Origin: Geosiphon pyriformis
Lineage: Eukaryota > Glomeromycota > Glomeromycetes > Archaeosporales > Geosiphonaceae
Length of the DNA: 10,208 nt
NCBI GenBank assembly: GCA_016748015.1
Contig: JAAOMT010000298.1
Span: 11,263-21,470 of the forward strand
Direction of reading: 5' to 3'
The notes under the pieces were generated by a model. It was not told where the DNA came from. It did no database searches and saw nothing but the letters and a program-made list of their open reading frames with translations. Below are positions 1 through 8,060 of this stretch, one piece after another. Both the position numbers and the translations under genes were made by a program. Position 1 is the first letter of the stretch. Every line of letters begins with the position of its first letter.

Positions 1-131
1 TATTATTATTATTAAGATTTATTAATAGTTATTGCTAAGATTAGAATTAAGATTTGTGAAAAATAATTAACTCAATTTAAAAAACACAAGATATTAATCT
101 ATAACTTTGAAATTTGGTTAAATTAGCAATA

Positions 132-350
132 ATGAATTACCCCATGATATATATTATAAAAATATTCAATTTAATTAATTACTATTTACGAAGCTATAAA
201 AAATTCCTAATTCCAGTTGAAAAACTTTTCAATAAAAAGATGTGTTATTTGGGTCATAGATTTAATGAAGCCAAATATAAAACTTGCTTCAAAATTTTTA
301 ATAGCAATATTTCTGAATCAATTAATAATAAATATTCAGAATATAATTAA
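132..350 (+). other. Unrecognised 72-codon ORF inside the left arm
   Basis: The ORF runs from ATG at 132 to TAA at 348-350. It encodes a basic, Ile/Asn/Lys-rich protein with a hydrophobic start (MNYPMIYIIKIFNLINYY) and no motif that I recognise. The same ORF is present base for base in the right arm. Because the arms are identical over this stretch, that copy is not independent evidence of coding. In DNA this AT-rich an ORF of this size can arise by chance. Confidence 0.15.
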
Positions 351-492
351 GAAGCATTTTAGTTTTAGATAAAACCTTAAGTTTTTTTGTGAACAAACAA
401 AAAAACTTTAAAGTATGGCAATTTTTAGTATTATCTGATAAAGAATGTTCCAGAGATTGTGGATAATTGTAAAAAAAATTCAATGGTTTAGT

Positions 493-569
493 ATGGAACA
501 AACTCTTTTTGTTCGAATCACAATTGACGAACACGACTCAGATCTAAAAAATATTAATCATATAATTGG
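493..569 (+). other. Possible short first exon in the left arm, ending at a splice-donor-like GTAAGA
   Basis: From ATG at 493 the frame reads 26 residues beginning MEQTLFVRITIDEHDSDL, then meets TAA at 571-573. The stop lies inside GGGTAAGA, so a donor at 570 would remove it and leave an exon ending at 569. The composition (Asp, Glu, His, Arg) is less AT-driven than the surroundings. No acceptor or second exon can be fixed with confidence. The right arm has a different version of this frame because of a 22-bp insertion. Confidence 0.2.
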
Positions 570-984
570 GTAAGAAAATTTTCTTCGAAACACGCTTCTT
601 TCTACCATTAAGTTTAATTATATCTTTTTAAGTACTTATATATTTCGTACTCATAAATGAAAATCTAATAAGAATTTTGAGGTTAATAATGTAGAAAATT
701 ATATTAATAGCTTTTTCAATTCTTGTAATTTTAATAATAAACACAAAGCGGTCTTAAATTTTGTTTTGGCTTGAAATTACATTTTATAATAGATTTTAAA
801 AGCATATGATGACTTTTTAATCAATTATTGATCATGATTCATCTTGATTTTGTTAATACCTACTTGTTTATAAAAAAAATCACCAATCAAAAAAGACCAT
901 GTCTTCTCCCCAGCACTGTTAATTTTTTAACGTTTTGATACTTAGAGGCTTGTTTTTAAATTCATATTGCGATAAAAAGTTTAG

Positions 985-1018
985 GTGGCTGGTCATGTGT
1001 TGAAAGAACATGAGCCAC
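985..1018. other. Imperfect hairpin just inside the left arm
   Basis: GTGGCT followed by a GGT bulge and CATG pairs with CATGAGCCAC across an 11-base loop. It stands out because it is GC-balanced and sits between the inner end of the repeat arm and an almost pure A/T block. It could be a terminator-like or recombination structure, the tip of a small nested element, or chance. Confidence 0.35.
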
Positions 1019-1019
1019 A

Positions 1020-1596
1020 ATATATCATTATATATAAAAATAATAATAGTAAAAATAATAAATAATCACATTTTATTGAAAATAATCAAAATTATTAATA
1101 TTTTTTAATATTCTAAATAAGAAAACAAAATTTTGATAAAAAATCTTTTAAATAAATCGAAATTAAATATTTTTAAAAATAAATTATATATTAATATTAA
1201 ATTAAATTAAAAAGTATATTATAATTTTTGAAATAAATTTCATATGTCAATTTATGATACATATTAAATAAAAATAATTTTTTTAAAAAAATACTGTAAT
1301 ATATATATACTTAGTCATTACTCGTAATATTTTTTAAAATGATAATAAATAACAAAACTAAAAAAATAAAGTAAATTAAAATGGACTTGGTTTTAATTTG
1401 TTAATATAATATGTTAAATAAGATAAGAAAATTATGAAATTTTTTTAAAGTTGCATACTACAGTTGTATATTAATAGAAAGCATTAATGAAACGTTTATT
1501 TAATTTTTTAAAAAATTCAATAATTTTATAATAAATAGTCATGTATTATGATAGATTTTTTTTTTAGAAAAAATCAAATATTCGTAAATCTTATCT
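1020..1596. other. Gene-free, extremely A/T-rich spacer
   Basis: Nearly every base is A or T, with runs of A and T and no open frame worth reporting on either strand. No RNA gene or repeat array is visible. The change at about 1600 to more mixed composition marks the start of the decayed gene. Confidence 0.7.
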
Positions 1597-2834
1597 CATC
1601 AAAGGTAAACATATGGAGTAATGGGGGGAATAATTATTCGGAATAATGGTTCATATATTTCCCTAATCCACCTATTCATTGAGTCAACGAACTGGACAAC
1701 GGATGACGACGATTTAACGGTTCAAACAATAAAAACTCTAATTGAAACATGTGTTCTTGCATATCAATGATTGAATCAATCTTTTCAAATCAATTTTTTA
1801 GCCAGTAGATCTATTATTCCGCAAACTTGTATATTATTTTAGATTTATTACAAAATAAATTTTTCTTTGGTCATGTTTAGGGTTTTTGATTGTTTTTTTT
1901 TGTAATATTCAATGAAAAAGAATATTGTAACAGAAAAAAAAAAAAATAAAAGCTCAAAAGTTATGGAGTAATTATTTGTTTAGTTTGAAATTATGAATTT
2001 TTGGAAATAATTCATTTTTTAATTTGATATTTAAAAAATATGTCATTGAAGTTAAGCGGTTATTGATTGTCTAAAAATGATTTTTACCGAATCCCATATG
2101 TAATATTTGACAATTGTGCTTTGATTTTTTAATAATAATCATTACTATTCATATTCGGAATTTCAATCAACCAATCAATTAATCAATCTAATTCCAATCA
2201 AAGATCAGATCCATGCGATCACGAGGAACAATCATTACTATTCAATAATGAACCTGAATGGGTTAAAAAAAAAGGCTGTGCTAAAACACCCCAAACAAAA
2301 GGAAAATAGTTAGTTATTCGAACTAAATAATAAGGTCATTACTACTATTTTAATTAATGCATTAGCAAAGCTGAAGGCTGAAAGCTTTATCTATGAATCA
2401 GTCTGGCCAAAAAAAAAATTCGCCCAATCGGTACCAAATACCGATTTTGACAAACATTACGACTTAGCCTGGTTTCCCGAAGAATAGGGTAAGAGTTTCT
2501 AATGATCATGATCGTGAGAAACTTTCGGATTTTATTTCGCCTATCCCGCCAACAATGGATGGCCGACAGGATTTAATTAACTCATGTGTGCATAAAGGGA
2601 ATTTAAATTCAAAAGAGCCCGAGTTTTAACGAGCGAACGGAAAAAATGCGGTTAAATGACTCAAAAATAACTAAAGAGCCTCATCATTTTAATCTTGGAT
2701 AGTCTTTAAATAAAGAGCTTGCTATAATTGCTTTACTTTTCTAGATTGTTCATAGAATTCATTCTAGCCTTTTGCCCAGTCAGCCACCAATAATCCAAAT
2801 TAAAAAGTCTTCAATGATAATTGTCATTATTTAG
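1597..2834 (+). pseudogene. Decayed protein-coding gene of unknown family
   Basis: A chain of protein-like open stretches follows one another on the plus strand with breaks between them. The pieces are: 1621-1767 from an ATG (contains FIESTNWTTDDDDLTVQ); a TGA at 1768, then the same frame to 1839 (FLASRSIIPQTC); 2139-2306 (SDPCDHEEQSLLFNNEPEW, then Lys-rich KKKGCAKTPQ); 2314-2484 (AKLKAESFIYESVWPKKK, then NTDFDKHYDLAW); 2468-2626 in another frame (EKLSDFISPIPPTMDGRQ); 2607-2699 in a third frame (NERTEKMRLNDSKITKEP); and then 2703-2831 broken by TAG codons at 2700 and 2742. The mixed amino-acid content, rich in Asp, Glu, Trp, Pro and His, is unlike translated A/T noise. At least three frameshifts and several stops make it non-functional unless some breaks are introns: GTAAGA at 2489 and GTTAGT at 2309 resemble donors, but I could not build a phase-consistent model. 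I do not recognise the family. Confidence 0.55.
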
Positions 2835-3145
2835 AAATTTGGGGATATCAATTTCGATTTGATCATGTACTGTATTAAAGCCTAAAAAAGCGGCAATTCT
2901 GAATTGATTGTGTTTAATCTATTCGTTAATAAAGCAATAAATTTCATAATATTGTTCTTTTGGAATATATATTTACAGATTTTTTTTGGATATTTACAAA
3001 AACTTAAATATTCCAAATGAGGTTTAATACTTTTTTTTTGATTAAAAAGTTTAAAAATCTCAGTTGAGAAAGAATAAAGCGCAAAATAACAATGAAAAAA
3101 TTTTTTTGACAGAATTTTTTGATCAATTTTACCTTTTCAAGATTA
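2835..3145. other. Gene-free A/T-rich stretch
   Basis: The plus-strand frame of the preceding relic (frame of 2745) continues semi-open with stops to about 3000, then coding character is lost. The minus-strand ORF over 3004-3207 is mostly translated ATT microsatellite and homopolymer. Nothing else is supported. Confidence 0.5.

Positions 3146-3190
<45 letters not shown>
3146..3190. repeat. (ATT)15 microsatellite
   Basis: Fifteen perfect ATT units. On the minus strand it translates as poly-isoleucine and creates a spurious ORF. Confidence 0.97.
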
Positions 3191-3726
3191 TTTAAATTTT
3201 TTCTCAATTTCCACCAAATTTTTTAGCCCTTATGGGATATATACTGATTGTCTTTCAGAATTTTCGTAAAATGATTTTTTTTAAAACACATGATCAATAA
3301 AAGATATTGTTCTAGAAAAGTGTTAGTAAGATTTGGATTTGGATTTGGATATCGGCTAATGAAAATCTTGCGATTTAAAGATCAATTAATAAATTCTTTT
3401 TTGATTGATACAATGAAATGCAATAGGACAATGGGACATACAGACGGAAAGAAAATCTTTTTTTTTTTTTCATAACAATATTTCATTTGTTTTAAAAAAA
3501 AAATCATTTCTTTATTTAAATCTTACCTAAATTTTTCTATTAAAAATTTCCCAGCTTCTTTGTTTAATCTTTCATAATAATAGTATTGGTTAAAATTAAA
3601 TGGCTAAGAAACCTTTTTTTTTTTTTTTGAAACTTTTAATTCATGAGCATTCAGAAAAATTTCTATTTTTACGTGTAAAAATTTTAAAGGTAGATAAATT
3701 TTTGTTTCATAAATATATATACGTAC

Positions 3727-3727
<1 letters not shown>
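3191..3727. other. Gene-free stretch with homopolymer runs
   Basis: It contains T runs near 3459-3470 and 3614-3628 and a short (GGATTT)3 repeat near 3332-3349. A 61-codon ATG ORF at 3290-3475 begins MINKRYCSRKVLVRFGFGFG and ends by translating a T run as phenylalanines. Its middle is partly the GGATTT repeat, so it is judged a chance frame. Nothing else is visible. Confidence 0.5.

Positions 3728-3765
<38 letters not shown>
3728..3765. repeat. (TAA)n microsatellite, about 12.7 units
   Basis: A perfect TAA tract. It is complementary to the (ATT)15 tract about 540 bp upstream, so the two are an inverted pair that could pair when single-stranded. Confidence 0.97.
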
Positions 3766-3766
<1 letters not shown>

Positions 3767-3823
3767 CGTGTAACATGTAAAAAGTTTGAAAGCTCAGCTT
3801 TTTTAAAGAAAATTATTGGATAT

Positions 3824-3854
<31 letters not shown>
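3824..3854. repeat. (TGA)n microsatellite, about 10 units
   Basis: A perfect TGA/GAT tract, followed about 35 bp later by a shorter ATCATTATGATGAT inverted motif. Confidence 0.97.
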
Positions 3855-4002
3855 ATCGGTCCCAGTTATTTTCTCATCATTATGATGATATTTAACCTTC
3901 CTTATTCAATCGAAATTATCTGATTTAGAAGTCTGAAAAAGCCAACCACCCACAAGAAATTAGGAGTACATAAACTACACATATTGAACATTGCAGACTT
4001 CG

Positions 4003-4308
4003 ATGACAGGGGTTCAAATTTTTTTGCATAATAATGCATGCATACGCTTACCGTATGTTGTCATACTTATAAATAATAATAACAGGTTATTTTTCTCTAT
4101 GATTTTCTATATTTTCCTTATTATCTTTAGCTTCGTTTACAAGGTGATCTCTATAGTTTTTTTGATTCAAATAAAATTTAAGCTTTTTGAAACAGTTTCT
4201 CGAAATATTTTAATCATAACTCTGAATATGTCATTTACTAATGTGGTGATTCTTACCCAACAAAAACTTAGTGATTTTTACAATGGTAATAGTTTGGATA
4301 ACAGGTGA
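4003..4308 (+). CDS. Doubtful 101-residue hydrophobic protein
   Basis: The ORF runs from ATG at 4003 to TGA at 4306-4308. Residues around 35-65 form a strongly hydrophobic segment (LFFSMIFYIFLIIFSFVYK), which would make a single membrane helix, followed by a more polar C-terminus (TQQKLSDFYNGNSLDNR). I recognise no family. T-rich DNA tends to give Phe/Leu/Ile-rich frames like this by chance, and there is no clear start context or intron. It is one of the longest frames in the window, so it is listed at low confidence. Confidence 0.2.
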   Translation: MTGVQIFLHNNACIRLPYVVILINNNNRLFFSMIFYIFLIIFSFVYKVISIVFLIQIKFKLFETVSRNILIITLNMSFTNVVILTQQKLSDFYNGNSLDNR

Positions 4309-4837
4309 AAATCACATTGTTTTGAATATTTTTTTCATGTGGGGACCTTGTTTTTTGATCATTGATGCTTTTATTGGTGATTGAATTGGCTTAGTACGCA
4401 TATTGAAAAAAATTTGGCATTTGACTTAGAAAGGAAAATTTTGAGGAGGTGAATCAATATCTTCTCATCTCAAAAACCCATACCAAAAAAATTTAAACCC
4501 TAAAACACTTTTTGTTTCAAAATCAATCTCTCAATAGTTCCCCCTCTTATTGAAATCAATAATTAAATTCTGAGTGGAACCAAAGTTAATCTGAGTTCAT
4601 TAAAATGAAGATTCAAAGCCCAATATTAAAAAAATTTTGATTTTTAAATTGCTATTAAATGTACGCCAGACCGGCAGGCACTTTAATAACTCTTATATTG
4701 ATCTGACGATTCAGTTAAATCATCATTAAGATATTATCAATTATGGTTGGATGCTATTATAGGGATAATATGGGAATCTTCTATCTAATGCGTGATGTCA
4801 GTATTTAATTGATGATGGAGTGAGGTGTTTCAGTGCA
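4309..4837. other. Intergenic stretch with no supported gene
   Basis: Composition is somewhat more balanced than the flanks. It includes an AGGAGGTGA motif at 4443-4451, which has no ribosome-binding meaning in a eukaryote. No open frame, RNA gene or repeat array is visible on either strand. It lies beyond the 3' end of the F-box gene. Confidence 0.5.
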
Positions 4838-4990
4838 CTATTGAAATAAATGTCTTTGGTGATCTACTCTAAAATGAACTAAACAAATAATCATATTAAG
4901 GAGTGCTAGGAAACAAGAAATTGATAGAGGTACCATTGAATTGCTATTTGAACTGATGGTCATTAATTTTTCTCTATTGATAACAAGAAT

Positions 4991-5020
4991 GGGCAAGGGG
5001 AAAAGGCAGGGGGCAAAGGG
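4991..5020 (+). other. G-rich tract with quadruplex potential, 3' of the F-box gene
   Basis: G runs of 3, 4, 5 and 3 lie in a purine-rich stretch with loops of 3, 8 and 4 bases. The wider block 4990-5037 is a loose GGGCAAA-type minisatellite. It stands out in otherwise low-GC DNA and lies 95-125 bp past the F-box stop codon, on the template strand of that gene. Confidence 0.45.
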
Positions 5021-5080
5021 CAAAGAGCAAAGGCAAATAAAAATAATCACAAAGAAATCTGAAAATTCTTTCCAAAAACA

Positions 5081-5086
5081 TTTATT
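5081..5086 (-). promoter_or_regulatory. Possible polyadenylation signal (AATAAA) of the F-box gene
   Basis: On the minus strand AATAAA lies about 29 bp after the TGA stop at 5117-5115. Position and sequence fit a canonical signal, but AATAAA is common in DNA this AT-rich. Confidence 0.4.
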
Positions 5087-5114
5087 CACATAAATAATAA
5101 CCTTCACCTATTAA

Positions 5115-5724
5115 TCATTTATGATAACCATTTTGAATTAATTTTAGATATTCAAAAACCATCTGATACCGCCATCCAGTCCAATCTTTTTCCTGTGGTG
5201 GCCAACTTAAACAATCCAATGGCTCTTTATACAATCGTAAAGATCTGAGATGATTCGGGTCAATACTCATTTCAGCAGCGATATCATCCACCATGCAAGT
5301 CTTTCGAATAACTTCTTGCTCGTCATAATACCATCCAATCATGTTATATTTATAAGCTAATTCAAATTCTTCAATATCTTCCATGAATTGACGTAGGGTT
5401 AAACGTTTACGATTGGTCCATGCTGGACGTTCATTTGGTGGCAGTGTTTGATATTCGAATTCAGCAGGGACGATATCCGAGATCCAATAGATGTCGTAAC
5501 TGTTGATTGAAATGAATGGGAGACCAGCTAAAACACCTTTTGGTACTTTCCAGTCATGTAAAAGGCGATGTTTACTGAATTTGGGCGAGGAGGAAGGCAG
5601 AGATAGAATTAATGGGATGTTGATAATTTAAAATAATGAAATCAACTCGAAATCGAATAAAAATTATTGGTAAATAATAATAATAATAATAATAATAATA
5701 TATTATTTATCATTTATATTATTA

Positions 5725-5760
<36 letters not shown>

Positions 5761-6157
5761 ATCCCAATTATCCTTTTCAAACTTACCTAATGATTCTATC
5801 CAATAAACAATAGCGACACCCACGAACGCGGAAAGCCCAATATACTTTTGATTCCATCCCACGCTTTCCACGACAAAATTGACATCTTGATAACCAATAA
5901 GCTAGCAACACATATTGTTGTTCAGACATTCCTTTTGGTGGAGCGTTACGTGGGAGATAAGGCAAACGAGAAGTCCGCCATATTTCTTGAGTCATTGCTG
6001 ACTGTGTTGGGGTCAATAGGAATCGAAAGTATCGACATACTCTTAACAAAGCGAATAATTCATCTGGGCTTAAAAAAGTGCATACTTTTTGAAATATTTC
6101 TGGTGGCATTGCTACCGCTGGTGGAAGATTACCATTTTTTGCAAGTCCGTTACCCAT
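5115..6157 (-). CDS. F-box protein with paired CX2C cysteine motif, two exons, 276 residues
   Basis: Likely substrate-recognition subunit of an SCF (Skp1-cullin-F-box) ubiquitin ligase. Its target is unknown. Exon 1 is 6157-5787 and exon 2 is 5574-5115. Joining them keeps frame: AG from exon 1 and T from exon 2 form Ser124, and the total is 831 bp including the TGA stop. Residues 17-60 form the F-box (MPPEIFQKVCTFLSPDELF, then LLRVCRYFRFLL). Residues 92-117 hold CQFC and CRYC (Cys92, 95, 114, 117), a CX2C-X18-CX2C pair that probably binds zinc, around KVYWAFRVR. The C-terminal half has no named domain; it contains FISINSYDIYWISD (144-157) and an acidic segment after Met188. ATG 6157 is the first after an upstream in-frame TAG at 6199 and has A at -3 and G at +4. 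Met17 is an alternative start. It is much less A/T-biased than its surroundings, has no internal stop, and is the only convincing intact gene here. Confidence 0.88.
5575..5786 (-). other. Intron of the F-box gene (212 bp) with opposed triplet repeats
   Basis: The donor is GTAAGT (5786-5781). The acceptor is TTCAG (5579-5575), preceded by a pyrimidine-rich stretch of about 25 bases, with a TTAAT-type branch candidate near 5610. The intron has phase 2, and removing it joins two frames that are each closed by stops inside it. Inside lie an AAT tract at 5674-5701 and an ATT tract at 5718-5759, so the unspliced RNA could form an A-U hairpin of about nine triplets. Confidence 0.85.
5674..5759. repeat. 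Inverted pair of (AAT)n and (ATT)n tracts within the intron
   Basis: An AAT tract of about 28 bp is followed, after roughly 16 bp, by an ATT tract of about 42 bp with one interruption at 5730. The halves are complementary to each other, which makes a hairpin-forming microsatellite. Confidence 0.93.
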
Positions 6158-6664
6158 TATGAAGTGGTAATAGAAAAAGAAAAGTTTGGGTGGTTGCTAC
6201 TTATTGGCTCAATGATTGTTGAATTGTTTCTGATGATTGTAATGGTGGGGTATAAGATTTGAAAACTTTCAATAGGTGGTTTTATTTCTACTTTTTTCTT
6301 TAGTAATTTTCGAGAAAAAGTGGAAGTAATAAAAGAAAGATTTAAAGAGACTTTAGTTAGATATTGAATGAGTTATTTCCGTTTTTTTCTTTTTCTTTTT
6401 TTCAACAACCAAAAAAAAAGCTCAAGAAATAATAATATTCTTCAAAAAATCACTTAAGGGTAAAAGTTTTTTTTTAAAGGCCCCCACGTTCAAATACAAG
6501 AGTTTAGAAAAAAAGAGAGTTTGTGCAAAAAAAAAATGCAAGTTATTAGACAGATAAATAAATTATTTATGTTTTCTCGAAGTGTGCCTATGCGCGCGCA
6601 CCAACGATAAAAGCAGGAATAAATTATCAGTAACAGGGAACAATAAGACCAACAGTGTCTGTAC

Positions 6665-6666
<2 letters not shown>
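6158..6666 (-). promoter_or_regulatory. Upstream region of the F-box gene
   Basis: This stretch must contain the 5' UTR and core promoter of the minus-strand gene. Visible elements are weak: a CCAAT pentamer on the minus strand at 6207-6203, 46 bp before the ATG, and a purine-rich A/G tract on the minus strand at about 6380-6405. No clear TATA box is seen. Minus-strand ORFs between 6490 and 6757 start at non-ATG codons or translate the TA microsatellite and are not supported. Confidence 0.35.

Positions 6667-6700
<34 letters not shown>
6667..6700. repeat. (TA)17 microsatellite
   Basis: A perfect dinucleotide tract, self-complementary and able to extrude a cruciform. Confidence 0.97.
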
Positions 6701-6704
<4 letters not shown>

Positions 6705-6811
6705 GATTGTAAGTTTTTAATAAAACATATACATCCGAAACTTGGGAATTCACTCAAAAAACATTTGAATCAATCAATCGATAGAAATGGATTCTTTACA
6801 CATACACTCAA

Positions 6812-6812
<1 letters not shown>

Positions 6813-6854
<42 letters not shown>
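6813..6854. repeat. (CA)21 microsatellite
   Basis: Twenty-one perfect CA units followed by degenerate CA-rich sequence to about 6880. Alternating purine-pyrimidine of this length can adopt Z-form DNA. A plus-strand ATG ORF at 6787-7011 translates the tract as a Thr-His repeat. Its downstream part (KIPRAVHPNSFDSLEERIDI) is more complex, but there is no other support for a gene. Confidence 0.97.
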
Positions 6855-6858
<4 letters not shown>

Positions 6859-7132
6859 CACATACACAAACACAAACAACACAGTTTTTCTAAAATTGGA
6901 AATGGGCAAAAAATACCTCGTGCAGTACATCCCAACTCCTTTGACTCTTTGGAGGAGAGAATAGATATAAGGATTTTGAGTAAAAATTTATTATTATTGT
7001 ATATGGAGTGAAGTGAGTTTGAAGATTAACTTTATAAAGAGACTTGATGATAAGGGGTAAGCAGTTGATGATTGATGGTATTTTAACAAAAATTAGATGA
7101 CGATAAAAGTTAGGAGAGGGTTATATGTGGTT

Positions 7133-7198
7133 TAAGGGTAAGGATAAGGGTAAGAGTAAGGGTAAGGGTAAGAGTAAGGGTAAGGGTAAGAGTAATGA
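7133..7198 (+). repeat. TAAGGG-type hexamer array with an 18-bp higher-order period
   Basis: Ten consecutive hexamers are variants of TAAGGG (TAAGGG, TAAGGA, TAAGAG), followed by a decayed TAATGA. From the third unit the order repeats every three hexamers: GGG, GAG, GGG. It is not the fungal telomere repeat TTAGGG, since GGGTAA is not a rotation of it. Repeated GGG runs give quadruplex potential. On the minus strand it translates as a Tyr-Pro/Ser-Tyr repeat, which is an artefact. Confidence 0.92.
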
Positions 7199-8060
7199 TA
7201 AAAAAAAGTAAGAGTGACCCTTTTTATTATAGAAAAGTTTGATAAGGGATTAAACAGTTTCAAAAAATGATTTGAGTATAGGTTTAGTAGGGTATAGAAG
7301 AAAAGAGTCAAATGTATAAGGATAATTTTTAATAAATCAGGCTTTAGTTTATTCGCTGACAAATAAAAAATATTTATAATAAAACTGATATTTATTAGTT
7401 AAAAATGTCAGGAATGAAGAATCACAAATAACGACTACAAAATGACAATGAAAACAAGAAGAAATAAAAGAAAAGGAACAATTGAAACCAAAAATGAAAA
7501 TAACAACGAAAATTTATGCGTTAATATTATCTAAGTGAAATAAGGTGAGGGAAATATAAAGGTCAAATATGTGGGTAGGTTGTGTCATGGTAACGGCCAT
7601 AACAGATTAAAAACTGTTTAAATCTTATGGCAGATAAATTAGGGTAAAAAGATACCGATTCTATTTTAAAAAATTACATTCCTGCTTTACTTTTCTGGGA
7701 ATATTATTAGCCTCAATTGATATATTGACCGCATAACACCAATAGGAAAAATGTGATACCTTTAATATTATTTGTGTTTCAAATTTTTTTTTACTAAAAA
7801 ACTTTTATATAATATGAAACTATGAAATTTATGGATACGAATTTAATTAAATTTCATATTTTAAAAACAACAACAACAACAACAACAACAGAGTAATTTC
7901 AAAACCTGAATATCTACTATTTCGAATATCTTAAAAACATTTTTGGACATTTGAAATGAAGATTAAAGAGTGAAAAGATGATTTGAAATTTAAAATTTAA
8001 ATTTAAAATTAGACTTTTTATAATAAATATCTTTATTTAATGGGAATTACATAATTGAGT
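7199..8060. other. Gene-poor stretch with faint coding-like fragments
   Basis: No frame is long enough to call. Short plus-strand pieces read as mixed protein (7442-7531, a Lys/Asn-rich 30-codon ATG frame; and about 7660-7729, containing FTFLGILLASIDILTA) but are isolated and closed by stops. A 10-bp stem (7821-7830 with 7849-7858) forms an 18-base-loop inverted repeat. An (AAC)n tract lies at 7866-7890. Confidence 0.4.
7866..7890. repeat. (AAC)8 microsatellite
   Basis: A perfect AAC tract within A-rich sequence. Confidence 0.95.

Larger units (their letters stand above)
1..951 (+). repeat. Left arm of the terminal inverted repeat
   Basis: Base i of this arm pairs with base 10209-i of the right arm. 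By eye, positions 1 to about 470 are identical to the reverse complement of the right end. Up to about 523 only two differences appear: one A in an A8/A9 run and one A/G change in the triplet after the ATG at 493. Further in, the arms stay alignable with substitutions and several indels, down to a last clear match at TTAGAGGCT (942-950). The outermost 14 bases are a TAT/ATT microsatellite, so the true outer edge may lie outside the window. Confidence 0.93.

Noticed and set aside
322-534. 70-codon minus-strand frame in the left arm
   Set aside because: It begins at GTG rather than ATG, and the right arm has the 22-bp insertion near its start, so the start is not conserved.
3004-3207. 67-codon minus-strand frame with poly-isoleucine
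   Set aside because: The poly-isoleucine is the translated ATT microsatellite. Flanking residues are Lys/Phe/Leu from A/T runs.
3975-4030. tRNA-like B-box (GGTTCAAAT at 4011-4019)
   Set aside because: The flanking bases do not form a T stem, no A-box fits upstream, and no cloverleaf can be drawn.
4838-5107. 89-codon minus-strand frame just downstream of the F-box gene
   Set aside because: It starts at GTG, is made of A/T- and C-driven hydrophobic residues, overlaps the likely 3' UTR and the G-rich minisatellite, and shows no family signature.
5848-6162. 104-codon plus-strand frame
   Set aside because: It lies antisense to F-box exon 1, which has strong domain evidence. It is a shadow of that exon's codon structure.
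7133-7198. Interstitial telomere
   Set aside because: The unit is TAAGGG, which is not a rotation or complement of TTAGGG, and it varies with an internal 18-bp pattern.
7132-7362. Minus-strand frame with Tyr-Pro/Ser-Tyr repeats
   Set aside because: The repeat is the translated TAAGGG-type array. The remainder is hydrophobic A/T-driven sequence with a non-ATG start.
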